A DNA stretch of 64,000 nt from an uncultured Eubacterium sp. (GCA_910589595.1 CAJUTM010000014.1:7625-71624); one strand, 5' to 3'; counted from the stretch's first letter, positions 44,914 through 54,130 are shown. The notes: a model not told the origin generated them from the letters alone. Program-made: numbers and translations.

Positions 44914-47694
44914 TTATTTCTTTAATTTTACTGAAGTAATTGTCAACAGACAGTCTTCGCAGTCATTTCTAAAGATTTTGTATCTGGCAAACTCTTTCGA
45001 AGAATCTAAATCGAATGACTGTGTCTGCAAACCTTCTCCGGCAGGGAACTTACCGCCCCAGTTGATTTCTTCGTCTGCGGAACTGTCGCTGTAGCGGACA
45101 GCCGATCCGAATGAAGAGAATACCGGCCCGTTGTCATCTTCTTTCTGATTACCATCATCACCTAATACAGGAGTTTTATCGGTTGCATCCTTATAAGTAA
45201 ATTCAATGGACGAGAACTTCTCCGCCACATCATCCGGTACGCTGAACCATACCCCCGGATATTGTGGGTTATAGGTAATTGTTACCGTCTTATCCTCGTT
45301 GAAATCTACGCTGGCGCCGCCCTCTTCTTTTACATACTCCTCAGAAAGATCTAACACATACTCTGTCTTATCAGCATTCCAGCCTGCGCCCGCTGTCGGC
45401 GTGTCGGTTGGCGGAGTAGTCTGCGTCGGGTCATCCGGTCTGTCAACTACCGGAGGCTTAGCGTCTGCTTCCTGAGATAAAATCCAGGATGCCACTTTAT
45501 AACCGCTGCCACGGAATACAAAGTAAATATCATGTTTACCTGTTACCGTCTTTGTCGTATTGACATTTTTAAATACATATTTACCATCCGTCGGCTCCAT
45601 AATATCAATATAGCCAACTTTGTTCTCCAGCTTCGTTGGGCTGTCGATGAACAACTCGATTCTTCCGGCATCTAACTCGGAATTATATTCCACACCGAAG
45701 TTCTTGAGACCTTCCGTACCAAAGTTTACACCTTTAATACATGTCCAGTCGCCGGTATCAATGGAATCGATTACCATAGGAGAGCCGTTGATGGAAGACT
45801 TAACCATAACATCGTCTCTTGTGGATTTTACACCTGCGCTCTTTGCGGCTGTCGTAGCATTGATATATTTTGGCGTGCCGTCCGGATTTTTGAACGGCTC
45901 AAAATCTTCAATCTGTGACGCGCCCTCATAAGTAGGCGTAATCTTGATTTCATCCGTTTCCGTATTTACGCTAATCTCATCTACGTGAAGATTTCTGTAC
46001 TGCTTGCTGTCACGGAATAAGGTGTTGCTCAATACGGTTGAATGATAGAACATATAGTAATGTCCCTTGAATTCCTGCATATGGTGGTGGTTGTTATAGC
46101 TCTCACCATAAATTACACTCGGGTTATCCAAAATGGAGCCAAGATAGTGATGGTATACGCCATCATCGCCGGTCCACTTGTCGCCCTTGTCATCCGGTGC
46201 AAATGCAATATTCATCGGGTCGCTGGATACATAAGCGGCAATCTCGCCGGAACGAATCCACTTATCCCCGCCAGGCACATCAAAGTTTGTACAGTAGGAA
46301 TAGAAATACTTATCGCCAAACTGGTTGATTTCACTATCCTCAAACATATAGTAATTATCCAGTTCCTGTGGGTCACCGTCTAAGAGTACTTTACCGGTTC
46401 CTTTTTCAAACTTAATCTTGCACACGCGTGCGGTTTTGCCGTGGGCTTTGTCATTATTTGTACCGCCGCCAAAGTATACATAAGCGTCGCCTTTTTTGTC
46501 TACCAGTACGGCAGGGTCAAAGCACCATACAACACCAGAGCAGTTTGGTGTGCTTTGAGAAAACAATACTTTACCAAGGTCATCTTTCCAAGGACCTGTC
46601 GGAGAATCACCCTGAACATATCCTACGGCTCCGCCGTTTGTGTAGAAGATGTAATATTCATCTTCGCCGTCGCCGTCGCCGTCAATCTTCAGTCCGGATG
46701 GCGCCCATGCTTTCGTTCCCCACTTATTCTTCACCTTGTCTTTCGCTGCTGCGGTGGAAACCTGGTTCGTGAGGTTCTTGTTATCCAATGTTCCCTCATC
46801 CGTCCAGTTTACCATATCCTTCGTAGAGAGAATGGTCAGTGAGTGGTTGTTGTATCCATTCTTTGCCAGCTTGCCTTTGGAATAATCAATGCCCTCTGTC
46901 GTTCCGTATACATACAACTTGCCGTCGTTTTCACTGTTATCAATCGCAGTCGGGTCGGCTATAAAGTCGAAGTTCGTAAGCATACTGTCAACATCGTGAG
47001 CCACGCCGTCGTTCGTCGTATAGCGGATCGGCTGGGTCAGTGTGATTTTATCTTCCCACCAGTTATTGTTCTCAATATGCTGGCCGAAAATATCGTCTTC
47101 TTTGAGATTATACACGCCGGCTCCAGCGTCTTTTAACGCCATGCTCTTTCCATCTTTATAAGCAACGACTTTGTTGCCTTTGTAGCCTAACGTATAATCG
47201 TTGAAATACTCATAACTCTGAGTCGACGGATGGAATGTCGGTTTAATCGTCGGTGTCACCGTCGGAGTGTTAGGCCCCTGAGACGGTGGGTTCGAAGTAT
47301 TTGTATTCTGTGGCGGCGTCGGGGTAGGTTTATCCGTACCCTTTGCTTTTACCGTCACCTTACAGGTGAGTTTCTTATTCTTCTTACCTTTCTTGTAAGT
47401 CGCCGTTATCTTGGCCGTACCTTTTTTCATACCTTTTACTGTAGCGTATGGCTTTTTCCCCTTAGATTTTTTCTTTGTAATTTTTGCCACTTTTTTCTTA
47501 CTTGTTTTCCATTTGACTTTTGTCTTTTTCTTTGCGTTTTTAACAGTAATTTTCACTTTGCTTCCTACCTTTATGGTAGCTTTTGTTTTGTTCAGTTTCA
47601 ATTTCTTTGCTGCCTGTGCAGGCTGAAATGAAAAGGACGAAACAACTAAAGCGAGAGACATAGTTACTGCTAAACCCTTTTTTGTTACCCTCAT
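44914..47694 (-). CDS. secreted GH43 glycosidase with Big2 and carbohydrate-binding domains
   Basis: 926 residues. Signal peptide (1-28, ending QPAQAA), a Lys-rich Ig-like (Big2) domain (about 30-117) and a Pro/Thr linker (about 120-157). The GH43 five-blade propeller (about 230-600) has candidate catalytic Asp247 (FIADPTA), Asp393 (CFDPAVL) and Glu452 (MFEDSEIN). A CBM6-like module (about 630-750: LDAGRIELFIDSPT, GKHDIYFVFRG), another linker and a final beta-sandwich domain (about 775-926) follow. GH43 with CBM6 usually acts on arabinoxylan or related side chains (xylosidase/arabinofuranosidase). No anchor seen. Monocistronic, with its own promoter. Confidence 0.88.
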   Translation of the reverse strand: MRVTKKGLAVTMSLALVVSSFSFQPAQAAKKLKLNKTKATIKVGSKVKITVKNAKKKTKVKWKTSKKKVAKITKKKSKGKKPYATVKGMKKGTAKITATYKKGKKNKKLTCKVTVKAKGTDKPTPTPPQNTNTSNPPSQGPNTPTVTPTIKPTFHPSTQSYEYFNDYTLGYKGNKVVAYKDGKSMALKDAGAGVYNLKEDDIFGQHIENNNWWEDKITLTQPIRYTTNDGVAHDVDSMLTNFDFIADPTAIDNSENDGKLYVYGTTEGIDYSKGKLAKNGYNNHSLTILSTKDMVNWTDEGTLDNKNLTNQVSTAAAKDKVKNKWGTKAWAPSGLKIDGDGDGEDEYYIFYTNGGAVGYVQGDSPTGPWKDDLGKVLFSQSTPNCSGVVWCFDPAVLVDKKGDAYVYFGGGTNNDKAHGKTARVCKIKFEKGTGKVLLDGDPQELDNYYMFEDSEINQFGDKYFYSYCTNFDVPGGDKWIRSGEIAAYVSSDPMNIAFAPDDKGDKWTGDDGVYHHYLGSILDNPSVIYGESYNNHHHMQEFKGHYYMFYHSTVLSNTLFRDSKQYRNLHVDEISVNTETDEIKITPTYEGASQIEDFEPFKNPDGTPKYINATTAAKSAGVKSTRDDVMVKSSINGSPMVIDSIDTGDWTCIKGVNFGTEGLKNFGVEYNSELDAGRIELFIDSPTKLENKVGYIDIMEPTDGKYVFKNVNTTKTVTGKHDIYFVFRGSGYKVASWILSQEADAKPPVVDRPDDPTQTTPPTDTPTAGAGWNADKTEYVLDLSEEYVKEEGGASVDFNEDKTVTITYNPQYPGVWFSVPDDVAEKFSSIEFTYKDATDKTPVLGDDGNQKEDDNGPVFSSFGSAVRYSDSSADEEINWGGKFPAGEGLQTQSFDLDSSKEFARYKIFRNDCEDCLLTITSVKLKK

Positions 47695-47759
47695 TCAAAA
47701 ATCCTCCTTTATAAATTTGATAGTTAATTGCTCGCAATGATACGATAAACTATATCACT

Positions 47760-47788
47760 ATTATATAACATCCGTCCACAAATTTCAA
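47760..47788 (-). promoter_or_regulatory. promoter of the GH43 gene
   Basis: TTGAAA (47783-47788), a 17-base spacer and a perfect TATAAT (47760-47765) on the minus strand, about 65 bp before the ATG. Confidence 0.8.
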
Positions 47789-47789
47789 C

Positions 47790-47828
47790 ACATCAATTTT
47801 GATGTATAATACACCGGAATTGATGTAT
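47790..47828. promoter_or_regulatory. operator-like repeats upstream of the GH43 promoter
   Basis: The palindrome ACATCAATTTTGATGT (47790-47805) abuts the -35. The half-site TTGATGTAT occurs at 47799-47807 and again at 47820-47828, 21 bp apart (two turns). This is a typical layout for a sugar-responsive regulator; the regulator is not in the window. Confidence 0.5.
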
Positions 47829-47837
47829 CACGAACAA

Positions 47838-47864
47838 ACCCTGTGAACAAAATATTCACAGGGT
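47838..47864 (-). terminator. probable terminator of the relQ-to-cheR operon
   Basis: A perfect 10-bp stem (47838-47847 with 47855-47864) 30 bp after the cheR stop. The T tail on the minus strand is short (TTGTT). Confidence 0.55.
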
Positions 47865-47894
47865 CAGATTTTCTTATTATAGCGGTATTTTTGA

Positions 47895-48686
47895 TTATAG
47901 TTCACTGTTTTTCTCATAGAAAAAAGATTTTACTCCCTGAAGCCGGTACTGTTCCGGCCCGATAATCTGCTCAGTACTGCCGACAAACAATATTCCCTGT
48001 TCCATCAGGGAGTCTGTAAATTTATGATACATTTTACGCTTGGCGTCGTCTGTAAAATATATCATGACATTGCGGCATACAATCAGGTGCATATCGCACG
48101 GGTACTCGTCTTCCAAAAGGTTATGCTGTCGAAACGTTATCGATGATTTTAAGCGGTCGGATACTTTGACAACACCGTCGGGACAGCTCTCGATATACTT
48201 TTCCTGAAACTTTTCAGGAAGCCCTTTTATGCTGTTTTTCGTATAATATCCCTTTTTGGCCTTTTCCAGCACTTCATTGTCCAAATCCGTAGCAATAATT
48301 TTAAACTGGGTCGGCGGTAAAATCTCGTTTAACACCATCGCCAGCGAGTACGGTTCGTCTCCCGTGGAACAGGCAGCGCTCCATATCCGCAGCGGTCGTC
48401 CGAATTTTTTGAGCAGGGTGGGAAAAATAATCTCCTCCAGCACTTTCCACTGTACGGGATTGCGATAAAATTCAGAAACATTTATCGTCAAGTAAGTTAT
48501 GAAACGGTCATATATTGACTTATCTCTTTTTATCAATTGAATAAATTCCCCGTAAGTTGCAATCTTTTGTTTGCGAATAAAATTGTCAATACGGCGTTTC
48601 ATCTGATTTTCTTTGTAGGAATTTAAATCAATACCTGCTAATTTTAAATAATCCCTTTTAAAAGTTTCATAACTGTTACTTTCCAT
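47895..48686 (-). CDS. cheR: chemotaxis methyltransferase CheR
   Basis: 263 residues. The N-terminal helical domain (FKRDYLKLAGIDLNSYKENQMKRRI) is followed by the SAM-binding domain with RIWSAACSTGDEPYSLAM, IIATDLDNEVLEKA and DMHLIVCRNVMIYF. It methylates receptor glutamates for adaptation. Its ATG shares one base with the S1 stop (TAATG), so it is coupled to a translation/isoprenoid operon rather than to other che genes, which is odd. No chemotaxis partner is present in the window. Confidence 0.93.
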   Translation of the reverse strand: MESNSYETFKRDYLKLAGIDLNSYKENQMKRRIDNFIRKQKIATYGEFIQLIKRDKSIYDRFITYLTINVSEFYRNPVQWKVLEEIIFPTLLKKFGRPLRIWSAACSTGDEPYSLAMVLNEILPPTQFKIIATDLDNEVLEKAKKGYYTKNSIKGLPEKFQEKYIESCPDGVVKVSDRLKSSITFRQHNLLEDEYPCDMHLIVCRNVMIYFTDDAKRKMYHKFTDSLMEQGILFVGSTEQIIGPEQYRLQGVKSFFYEKNSEL

Positions 48687-49807
48687 TATTCTTCTTCCGC
48701 TACCTCTTCTTCTTCCGACGTCTCATCTGCGGATACTTCCTCTTCTTCCTGTTTGTTTTTTAACTCAATCGCCTTAATACTGAGGCTGATTTTCTTTGTA
48801 TCTTCGTTAAAGTCAACAACTTTGGCAGTAATTTCCTGACCAATCGTCAATACGTCGGCCGGTTTCTCAACATGCTCTATCGAAATCTGGGATACATGAA
48901 GCAGCGCGTCAATGCCCTCTTCTAATTCAACAAAGGCACCGAAATCGGTCATACGTGCAACGGTTCCGGTGACAATCGTACCAATGGCATACTTCTCAGC
49001 CGCATTTTTCCACGGATTGTTCTCCTCTAACTTCAGTGTCAGGGCAATCTTTGTTCCGGCGATATCTTTAATCATTACATTTACTTTATCGCCTACTTTA
49101 AACAGCTTCTTCGGGTCTGCGACACGTCCCCATGACATCTCGGAAATATGAAGAAGACCGTCTGCTCCTCCCAAATCAATGAACGCACCAAAATCGGTGA
49201 GATTTTTAACTGTACCCTCAACCATCATGCCGACTTCAATTCTGGAAAGAAGTTCTTCCTGCATTTTCTTTTTCTTCTCGACAATCAATTGTTTGCGGTC
49301 GCCGATAATTCTTCTCTTGCGTGGATTTACCTCGGTGAGGACAAACTCAATTTCCTTATCCTGATACTTTGTCAAATCTCTCTCGTACATATCCGAGACA
49401 AGACTGGCCGGAACGAACACCCGTCCCTCGCCATAAGCAACGCTCAAACCGCCTTTTAATACCATAACGACTTTACCGGTGAGAACTTCTTTGTTCTCCA
49501 GCGCTTCCTGAAAACGCTCGTTCATCTTATCCAGCTGCAATCTCTTGTAAGTAAGTAAAACCTGACCCTCGCCGTCATTTACTTTAAGTACTTTTACCGT
49601 CATCTTGTCGCCCGGCTTAACTTCGGCAGTTAAGTCAACATCATTGTTACTATATTCATTCTTCATTAAAATACCATCTGCTTTATATCCAATGTTTAAG
49701 ATAATTTCATTGTCCTTAACTCCGATAACTGTCCCTTCTACAATCTCACCGTTGTGGATTGTTACTATTGAATCCTCTAATAATTCTGCAAAACTTGCTT
49801 CTGACAT
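48686..49807 (-). CDS. S1 RNA-binding domain protein (ribosomal protein S1-like)
   Basis: 373 residues with four S1 domains (starting near 22, 108, 194 and 279, for example VEGTVKNLTDFGAFIDLGG and VTGTVARMTDFGAFVELEE) and an acidic tail (EEEVSADETSEEEEVAEEE). In many Clostridia this unit is fused to IspH as one protein. Here its ATG (49807) lies 31 bp inside the ispH gene in another frame, so the two are separate but coupled. AGGAGG precedes the start. A role in mRNA binding on the ribosome is likely. Confidence 0.9.
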   Translation of the reverse strand: MSEASFAELLEDSIVTIHNGEIVEGTVIGVKDNEIILNIGYKADGILMKNEYSNNDVDLTAEVKPGDKMTVKVLKVNDGEGQVLLTYKRLQLDKMNERFQEALENKEVLTGKVVMVLKGGLSVAYGEGRVFVPASLVSDMYERDLTKYQDKEIEFVLTEVNPRKRRIIGDRKQLIVEKKKKMQEELLSRIEVGMMVEGTVKNLTDFGAFIDLGGADGLLHISEMSWGRVADPKKLFKVGDKVNVMIKDIAGTKIALTLKLEENNPWKNAAEKYAIGTIVTGTVARMTDFGAFVELEEGIDALLHVSQISIEHVEKPADVLTIGQEITAKVVDFNEDTKKISLSIKAIELKNKQEEEEVSADETSEEEEVAEEE

Positions 49808-50646
49808 GCCTCTAAAACCTCCTGTATAATATTATTTGGGGTGGATGCCCCAGCGGTAATACCTAGGCTTGCAAATGAGTCAAAGGAAATCCCTTCTAAA
49901 TCATCCGCTGTCTGTATAAAAAAAGTGTTCTCACACTGATTTTTACAAATTTCGTATAATTTGCGGGAGTTCGATGAATGTTTTCCCCCAATGATAATCA
50001 TCGCGTCCGAGCGGGCTGCCAGTTCCTCTGCCTCTTTCTGACGCGTAGACGTAGCATTACAAATTGTATTCACAGCAATTATATCATAACCTTTTTCAGA
50101 GAAAATTTCAACTAATTCTTGAAATTTTTTGTAATTAAATGTCGTCTGTGAAACGATGCATATTTTCTCTTGCGGATCAGCCAGTGAAAAATCCTCTGCT
50201 TCCTCCGCCGTTTCAATTACCGTGCCCCGTCCGTTTGTCCATCCTAATATCCCCTGCACTTCCGGATGGTCTTTGGAGCCGATAATGATAATCCGGTATG
50301 ATTTTGCGCTGTACTCCTCTACCGTCTGGTGTATTTTCTTTACAAAAGGACAGGTGGCATCTTCATAGCAGAGCCCCTTTTCCTTTATCCGCCGGATGAC
50401 GTCCTGAGAGACGCCGTGGGAACGGATTACCAGCGTGGCGTTATCATCCTCTCCCGAAATTTCCTCTGGATTGCATACTACGCCGACGCCGTTGGCATTC
50501 AAATCCTGTACGACCTGTTCGTTGTGAATAATCGGGCCGAGTGTATATACTTTTTTTTCTTTGTCTTCCAGTAAGTGATATACCGTGTCAACCGCCCTCT
50601 TCACACCAAAACAAAATCCGGCGCTGTCCGCTAATGTTATCGTCAT
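49777..50646 (-). CDS. ispH: 4-hydroxy-3-methylbut-2-enyl diphosphate reductase
   Basis: 289 residues from ATG 50646 (AAAGGAG upstream). Fe-S ligands are in AGFCFGVKRAVD, EDATCPFVKKIHQ and NTICNATSTRQKEA. HNEQVV, RSHG and GGKHSSNSRKL complete the active site. Last step of the MEP isoprenoid pathway. It overlaps cmk by 4 bp and the S1 gene by 31 bp. The gene order cmk-ispH-S1 is typical of Clostridia. Confidence 0.96.
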   Translation of the reverse strand: MTITLADSAGFCFGVKRAVDTVYHLLEDKEKKVYTLGPIIHNEQVVQDLNANGVGVVCNPEEISGEDDNATLVIRSHGVSQDVIRRIKEKGLCYEDATCPFVKKIHQTVEEYSAKSYRIIIIGSKDHPEVQGILGWTNGRGTVIETAEEAEDFSLADPQEKICIVSQTTFNYKKFQELVEIFSEKGYDIIAVNTICNATSTRQKEAEELAARSDAMIIIGGKHSSNSRKLYEICKNQCENTFFIQTADDLEGISFDSFASLGITAGASTPNNIIQEVLEACQKQVLQNY

Positions 50647-51305
50647 TTGCTGGCTCCTTTCGCCAATTCGCATATCTTTTCAACAACTTCGTCTATTGTC
50701 AGATTGGATGAGTCGACAAGCACGGCGTCTTCCGCCTGTGTCAGCGGCGCAATCTCGCGTTTCATATCCTGTTCATCCCTTGCTATAATATCTTTCTCAA
50801 TCTCTGCCAAATCACAGTCGATTCCTTTTTCTGTTAATTCTTTATAGCGGCGGCCGGCCCGTACCTCCGCACTGGCCGTCAAATATACTTTACATTCCGC
50901 TTCTGGCAGAACAACCGTACCGATATCGCGTCCGTCCATAATGACATCGTTTTCGGAAGCCAGTTTACGCTGCAGATTCAGAAGCTTTGTGCGCACTGCC
51001 GGATATCTGGCAATCACAGATGCCTGCCTGCCCACCTCTTCTTTACGGATATCCGCAGATACATCGTTACCATTTAAAAAAATATGCTGCTCTCCATTCT
51101 GATATTCAATCGTAATCTGAATTTGTCCACAATTGGCTGTGACGGTTTCTTCTTCCGATGGATTGATGTTCTCATTGAGAAAATACAGCGCCATTGTCCG
51201 GAACATAGCGCCTGTATCCACATAGACATAATTCAGTTTCTTTGCCGCCAGTCTGGCGATTGAGCTTTTACCGGCGCCTGCCGGCCCATCAATTGCAATA
51301 TTCAT
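50643..51305 (-). CDS. cmk: cytidylate kinase
   Basis: 220 residues. N-terminal P-loop IAIDGPAGAGKSSIARLAA, then YVDTGAMFRTMALYF, VIMDGRDIGTVVLPEAECKVYLTA and the lid RRYKEL. It phosphorylates CMP/dCMP. AGGAGG precedes the ATG. Confidence 0.96.
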   Translation of the reverse strand: MNIAIDGPAGAGKSSIARLAAKKLNYVYVDTGAMFRTMALYFLNENINPSEEETVTANCGQIQITIEYQNGEQHIFLNGNDVSADIRKEEVGRQASVIARYPAVRTKLLNLQRKLASENDVIMDGRDIGTVVLPEAECKVYLTASAEVRAGRRYKELTEKGIDCDLAEIEKDIIARDEQDMKREIAPLTQAEDAVLVDSSNLTIDEVVEKICELAKGASK

Positions 51306-51324
51306 TGTTTTCTACCTCCTGATA

Positions 51325-52560
51325 TTAAAATTCCATTCCGGCCAAATAGCCGGTCGACCATGCAATCTGTAAATTAAACCCACCTGTCAGCGCATCCAAA
51401 TCCAAAACCTCTCCGGCAAAAAACAGTCCGGATATTAATTTGGATTCCATTGTCGATGAATCGACTTGCGTTACATCGACGCCACCGCGTGTAACAATAG
51501 CCTCTTCAATGTCACGCAACTGTTCTAATGGTAACGTATAATCTTTTATTGTGTCAACCAGTTTCAGACGGGTATCTTTTGTGATTTGATTGATTTTTAC
51601 TTTGGAGTCGATTTCTGCCCGATGTAATACTGCGCTCAACATACTCTTTGGCAGTAAATGACGGCAGGCGTTTTTAATCTCGCTGTTCATGGCGGAAGAA
51701 AAATCGTCAACGAGGCGACGGTCAAGCTTTTCGCGCGAAAGCGCCGGTTTCAAGTCGATATGTAACAGCAACGGCTGTTCCTGCAGACGGTCTCCAAGCA
51801 GACTGCTCGCCGTCAGCATGAGCGGGCCGCTGACGCCGTAATGCGTAAATAAGAGTTCGCCAAATCCCTCATAGAGCGTCTTTTTCGTGTTGTCCGGTGT
51901 AGTGATGCGTGTGCGGACATTTTTCAACGTCAATCCCTGCAGTTGTTTTCCCGTGCCGTCAGAAGACACCCAGCCGGTGAGGCCGGCACGTATTGGTTGA
52001 ATCGTATGTCCGCACTGGCTGGCCATATCGTATCCGTCTCCAGAAGAACCCGTGGAAGAATATGTTTTGCCACCGGTCGCCACAATAACTTTATCCGCCG
52101 TCATTTTCTTTCCGTCAGCCAAAACAACACCTTCGATTCGCTTGTCCGTTATTATGAGCCGGCGCACGGTATGATGAAAACAGACGTGAACACGCTTTCG
52201 TTCACACTCCTGCGCGAGCGCCCGTATGATATCAGAAGATTTATCCGATACCGGAAACACGCGCTGACCCCGTTCAATTTTTAGGGGGACGCCAACTGAC
52301 TCGAAAAACTGCATGACATTCTCGTTGGAAAATGAGTAAAATGCACTATATAAGAATTTAGAATTACTTACAACATTAGAAAATAAATCAGAAATATCAC
52401 AGGCGTTGGTGACATTACATCTCCCTTTTCCTGTGATAAATAGTTTTTTACCTAATTTTTCGTTTTTTTCAAGAAGAAAGACTTCATTTCCGCAGGCAGC
52501 GCTCTGGATGGCTGCCATCATTCCGGCGGCTCCTCCTCCGATTACAATTACTTTTTTCAT
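51325..52560 (-). CDS. HI0933/YhiN-family flavoprotein
   Basis: 411 residues from ATG 52560, directly before the FAD-binding motif KKVIVIGGGAAGMMAAIQSA. The frame is open to 52695, but that extension has no domain content. Other motifs: KLGKKLFITGKGRCNVTNAC, VIVATGGKTYSSTGSSGDGYDMA and a C-terminal FAGEVLDLDALTGGFNLQIAWSTGYLAG. A predicted NAD(P)/FAD-dependent oxidoreductase of unknown substrate. In Clostridia it commonly precedes cmk. Confidence 0.9.
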   Translation of the reverse strand: MKKVIVIGGGAAGMMAAIQSAACGNEVFLLEKNEKLGKKLFITGKGRCNVTNACDISDLFSNVVSNSKFLYSAFYSFSNENVMQFFESVGVPLKIERGQRVFPVSDKSSDIIRALAQECERKRVHVCFHHTVRRLIITDKRIEGVVLADGKKMTADKVIVATGGKTYSSTGSSGDGYDMASQCGHTIQPIRAGLTGWVSSDGTGKQLQGLTLKNVRTRITTPDNTKKTLYEGFGELLFTHYGVSGPLMLTASSLLGDRLQEQPLLLHIDLKPALSREKLDRRLVDDFSSAMNSEIKNACRHLLPKSMLSAVLHRAEIDSKVKINQITKDTRLKLVDTIKDYTLPLEQLRDIEEAIVTRGGVDVTQVDSSTMESKLISGLFFAGEVLDLDALTGGFNLQIAWSTGYLAGMEF

Positions 52561-52573
52561 CTGCAATCCCCGA

Positions 52574-53071
52574 TTATTCAGAGGTATAGACCTCGTTTTT
52601 TTTGAATGAATAATTTTCGCTTTTATACGCTTTATCTTCGGAGCGAAATACAATTTTACTGCAACTGTCAAGATTATCCAGCAAACTATTGGCAAAACAG
52701 TCCAAAATCAGATTTTCCATTTTCTTAGAGCAGTTTACAAGCGGTTTGCCTTTGGCATAAAAAGACAAAAATACGCAGTTGTCCTCCTGTACCACACTGT
52801 AGACACGGATTGTCTCGTCGTCCAGACTGTCTTCAACCAGAGAAGTAATATACGCCGGCGTAATCGCTTCTTTGCCTTTTTTTATTTTGACGGGTACTAA
52901 TGTCATGGTATCCGTATCAATCGTGTAAATCGACACTGTCTCTATCGTATTCTGATGTGTTGGCAGTGGTGAAAATGATGGGGAGTCGGCCGTTGTATTT
53001 TCACAGGCAGTGGTAGACAGGATTGTTATTATCAGGCCGGTACACCATAGTATCTTAATCAATCGTTTCAA
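52574..53071 (-). CDS. predicted lipoprotein, GerMN-like
   Basis: 165 residues from a TTG start at 53071 (AGGAG nine bases upstream). N-terminal LIKILWCTGLIITILSTTAC is a lipoprotein signal with the lipid-modified Cys at 23. The rest contains VSIYTIDTDTMTLVPVKIKKG, a central helix and ENLILDCFANSLL. The strand-helix pattern recalls the GerMN domain found in sporulation/germination lipoproteins. That assignment is tentative; it fits a spore-former but is not proof. It lies 6 bp after the pncC gene. Confidence 0.65.
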   Translation of the reverse strand: MKRLIKILWCTGLIITILSTTACENTTADSPSFSPLPTHQNTIETVSIYTIDTDTMTLVPVKIKKGKEAITPAYITSLVEDSLDDETIRVYSVVQEDNCVFLSFYAKGKPLVNCSKKMENLILDCFANSLLDNLDSCSKIVFRSEDKAYKSENYSFKKNEVYTSE

Positions 53072-53077
53072 GATATA

Positions 53078-53551
53078 CTACTCCTTATTTAAACATTGTA
53101 TTGCCAAATCCAAAGCGGCTTCCACCGTTTGTCTGCGAACCTCTTCGCGGGAACCTTGAAATACATACTCTTTTACTGCCGTATTCCCATGCAGACTGCA
53201 TCCGATATATACCAGTCCCACCGGTTTGTCCGCTGTGCCGCCCTCGGGGCCGGCGATGCCTGTTGTGGATAATCCCATATCTGCATCTGCCGTTTCTGCA
53301 CATCCCTGACACATCTCACTTGCGGTCTCTCTGCTGACAGCTCCATACTTTTCCAATGTAGTATGAGCCACATGAGCGTAAACTTCTTTTGCCTCGTTAG
53401 AATAAGTAACGTAGGCGCTGTTTAATACCTTGGAAGCGCCGCTGACATTGACAATGGCCGCGGATAATAAACCGCCGGTACAAGATTCGGCTGTAGTAAT
53501 TGTATAGCCTTTCTTTGTCAGTTTCTTGACAAGTTCATTTTCTTTTCCCAT
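53078..53551 (-). CDS. pncC: nicotinamide-nucleotide amidase (CinA C-terminal domain)
   Basis: 157 residues, only the CinA-C domain: TAESCTGGLLSAAIVNVSGAS, YSNEAKEVY, GAVSRETASEM and STTGIAGPEGGTADKPVGLVYIG. The stand-alone form deamidates NMN to recycle pyridine nucleotides. The N-terminal CinA domain is absent, as in E. coli YgaD. It is often next to pgsA, as here. Confidence 0.92.
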   Translation of the reverse strand: MGKENELVKKLTKKGYTITTAESCTGGLLSAAIVNVSGASKVLNSAYVTYSNEAKEVYAHVAHTTLEKYGAVSRETASEMCQGCAETADADMGLSTTGIAGPEGGTADKPVGLVYIGCSLHGNTAVKEYVFQGSREEVRRQTVEAALDLAIQCLNKE

Positions 53552-53584
53552 GACAATTTCCTTTCCACACCGGGATATATAGTC

Positions 53585-54130
53585 TTATTGGATTTCTTTC
53601 ATTACATCCCTGTTTTTATAGATGTAGTCAACTAAAGAAATGACCGTTAAAATAAGCGAAGCATAAATTAGTATTAAGTCAATGATTCGAAACCATGGGT
53701 GAGTAAAATCAAATATCAGTACTATGGACATTGCCATCTGTACGACGGTTTTTACTTTGCCCCAGTAACTTGCCGCAATCGTCACTCCTTTTTCTGCCGC
53801 CACCAGACGGAACCCGCTGATGATAAACTCCCGGCTGATAATAATAATTACGACCCATGCAGGCATCTCGGGATTGTCCTCGGCCAAAAAGCAAATCAGG
53901 GCGGCGCACACAAGAAGCTTGTCTGCTAACGGGTCCATAAATTTGCCAAATGTCGTCACCAGATTATGCTTTCTGGCAATATAGCCATCAAGAAAATCGG
54001 TAATACAGGCGCCGATAAATAAAACGGCGGCAATATAGTCTGAATATGGCAGTTGATGCCACAGCATCGCCACGACAAAAAGAGGAATCATAGCTACCCG
54101 CAAAACCGTTAAGCGATTTGGTACATTCAT
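53585..54130 (-). CDS. pgsA: CDP-diacylglycerol-glycerol-3-phosphate 3-phosphatidyltransferase
   Basis: 181 residues, integral membrane. The CDP-alcohol phosphatidyltransferase motif DFLDGYIARKHNLVTTFGKF plus MDPLADKLL has all conserved Asp residues. It makes phosphatidylglycerol phosphate. It begins one base after the rimO stop, with GAGGAAG as RBS. Confidence 0.95.
   Translation of the reverse strand: MNVPNRLTVLRVAMIPLFVVAMLWHQLPYSDYIAAVLFIGACITDFLDGYIARKHNLVTTFGKFMDPLADKLLVCAALICFLAEDNPEMPAWVVIIIISREFIISGFRLVAAEKGVTIAASYWGKVKTVVQMAMSIVLIFDFTHPWFRIIDLILIYASLILTVISLVDYIYKNRDVMKEIQ

Noticed and set aside
51325..52695. N-terminal extension of the YhiN-like flavoprotein (to 52695)
   Set aside because: The extra 45 residues overlap the end of the lipoprotein gene and precede the FAD motif that normally starts these proteins.
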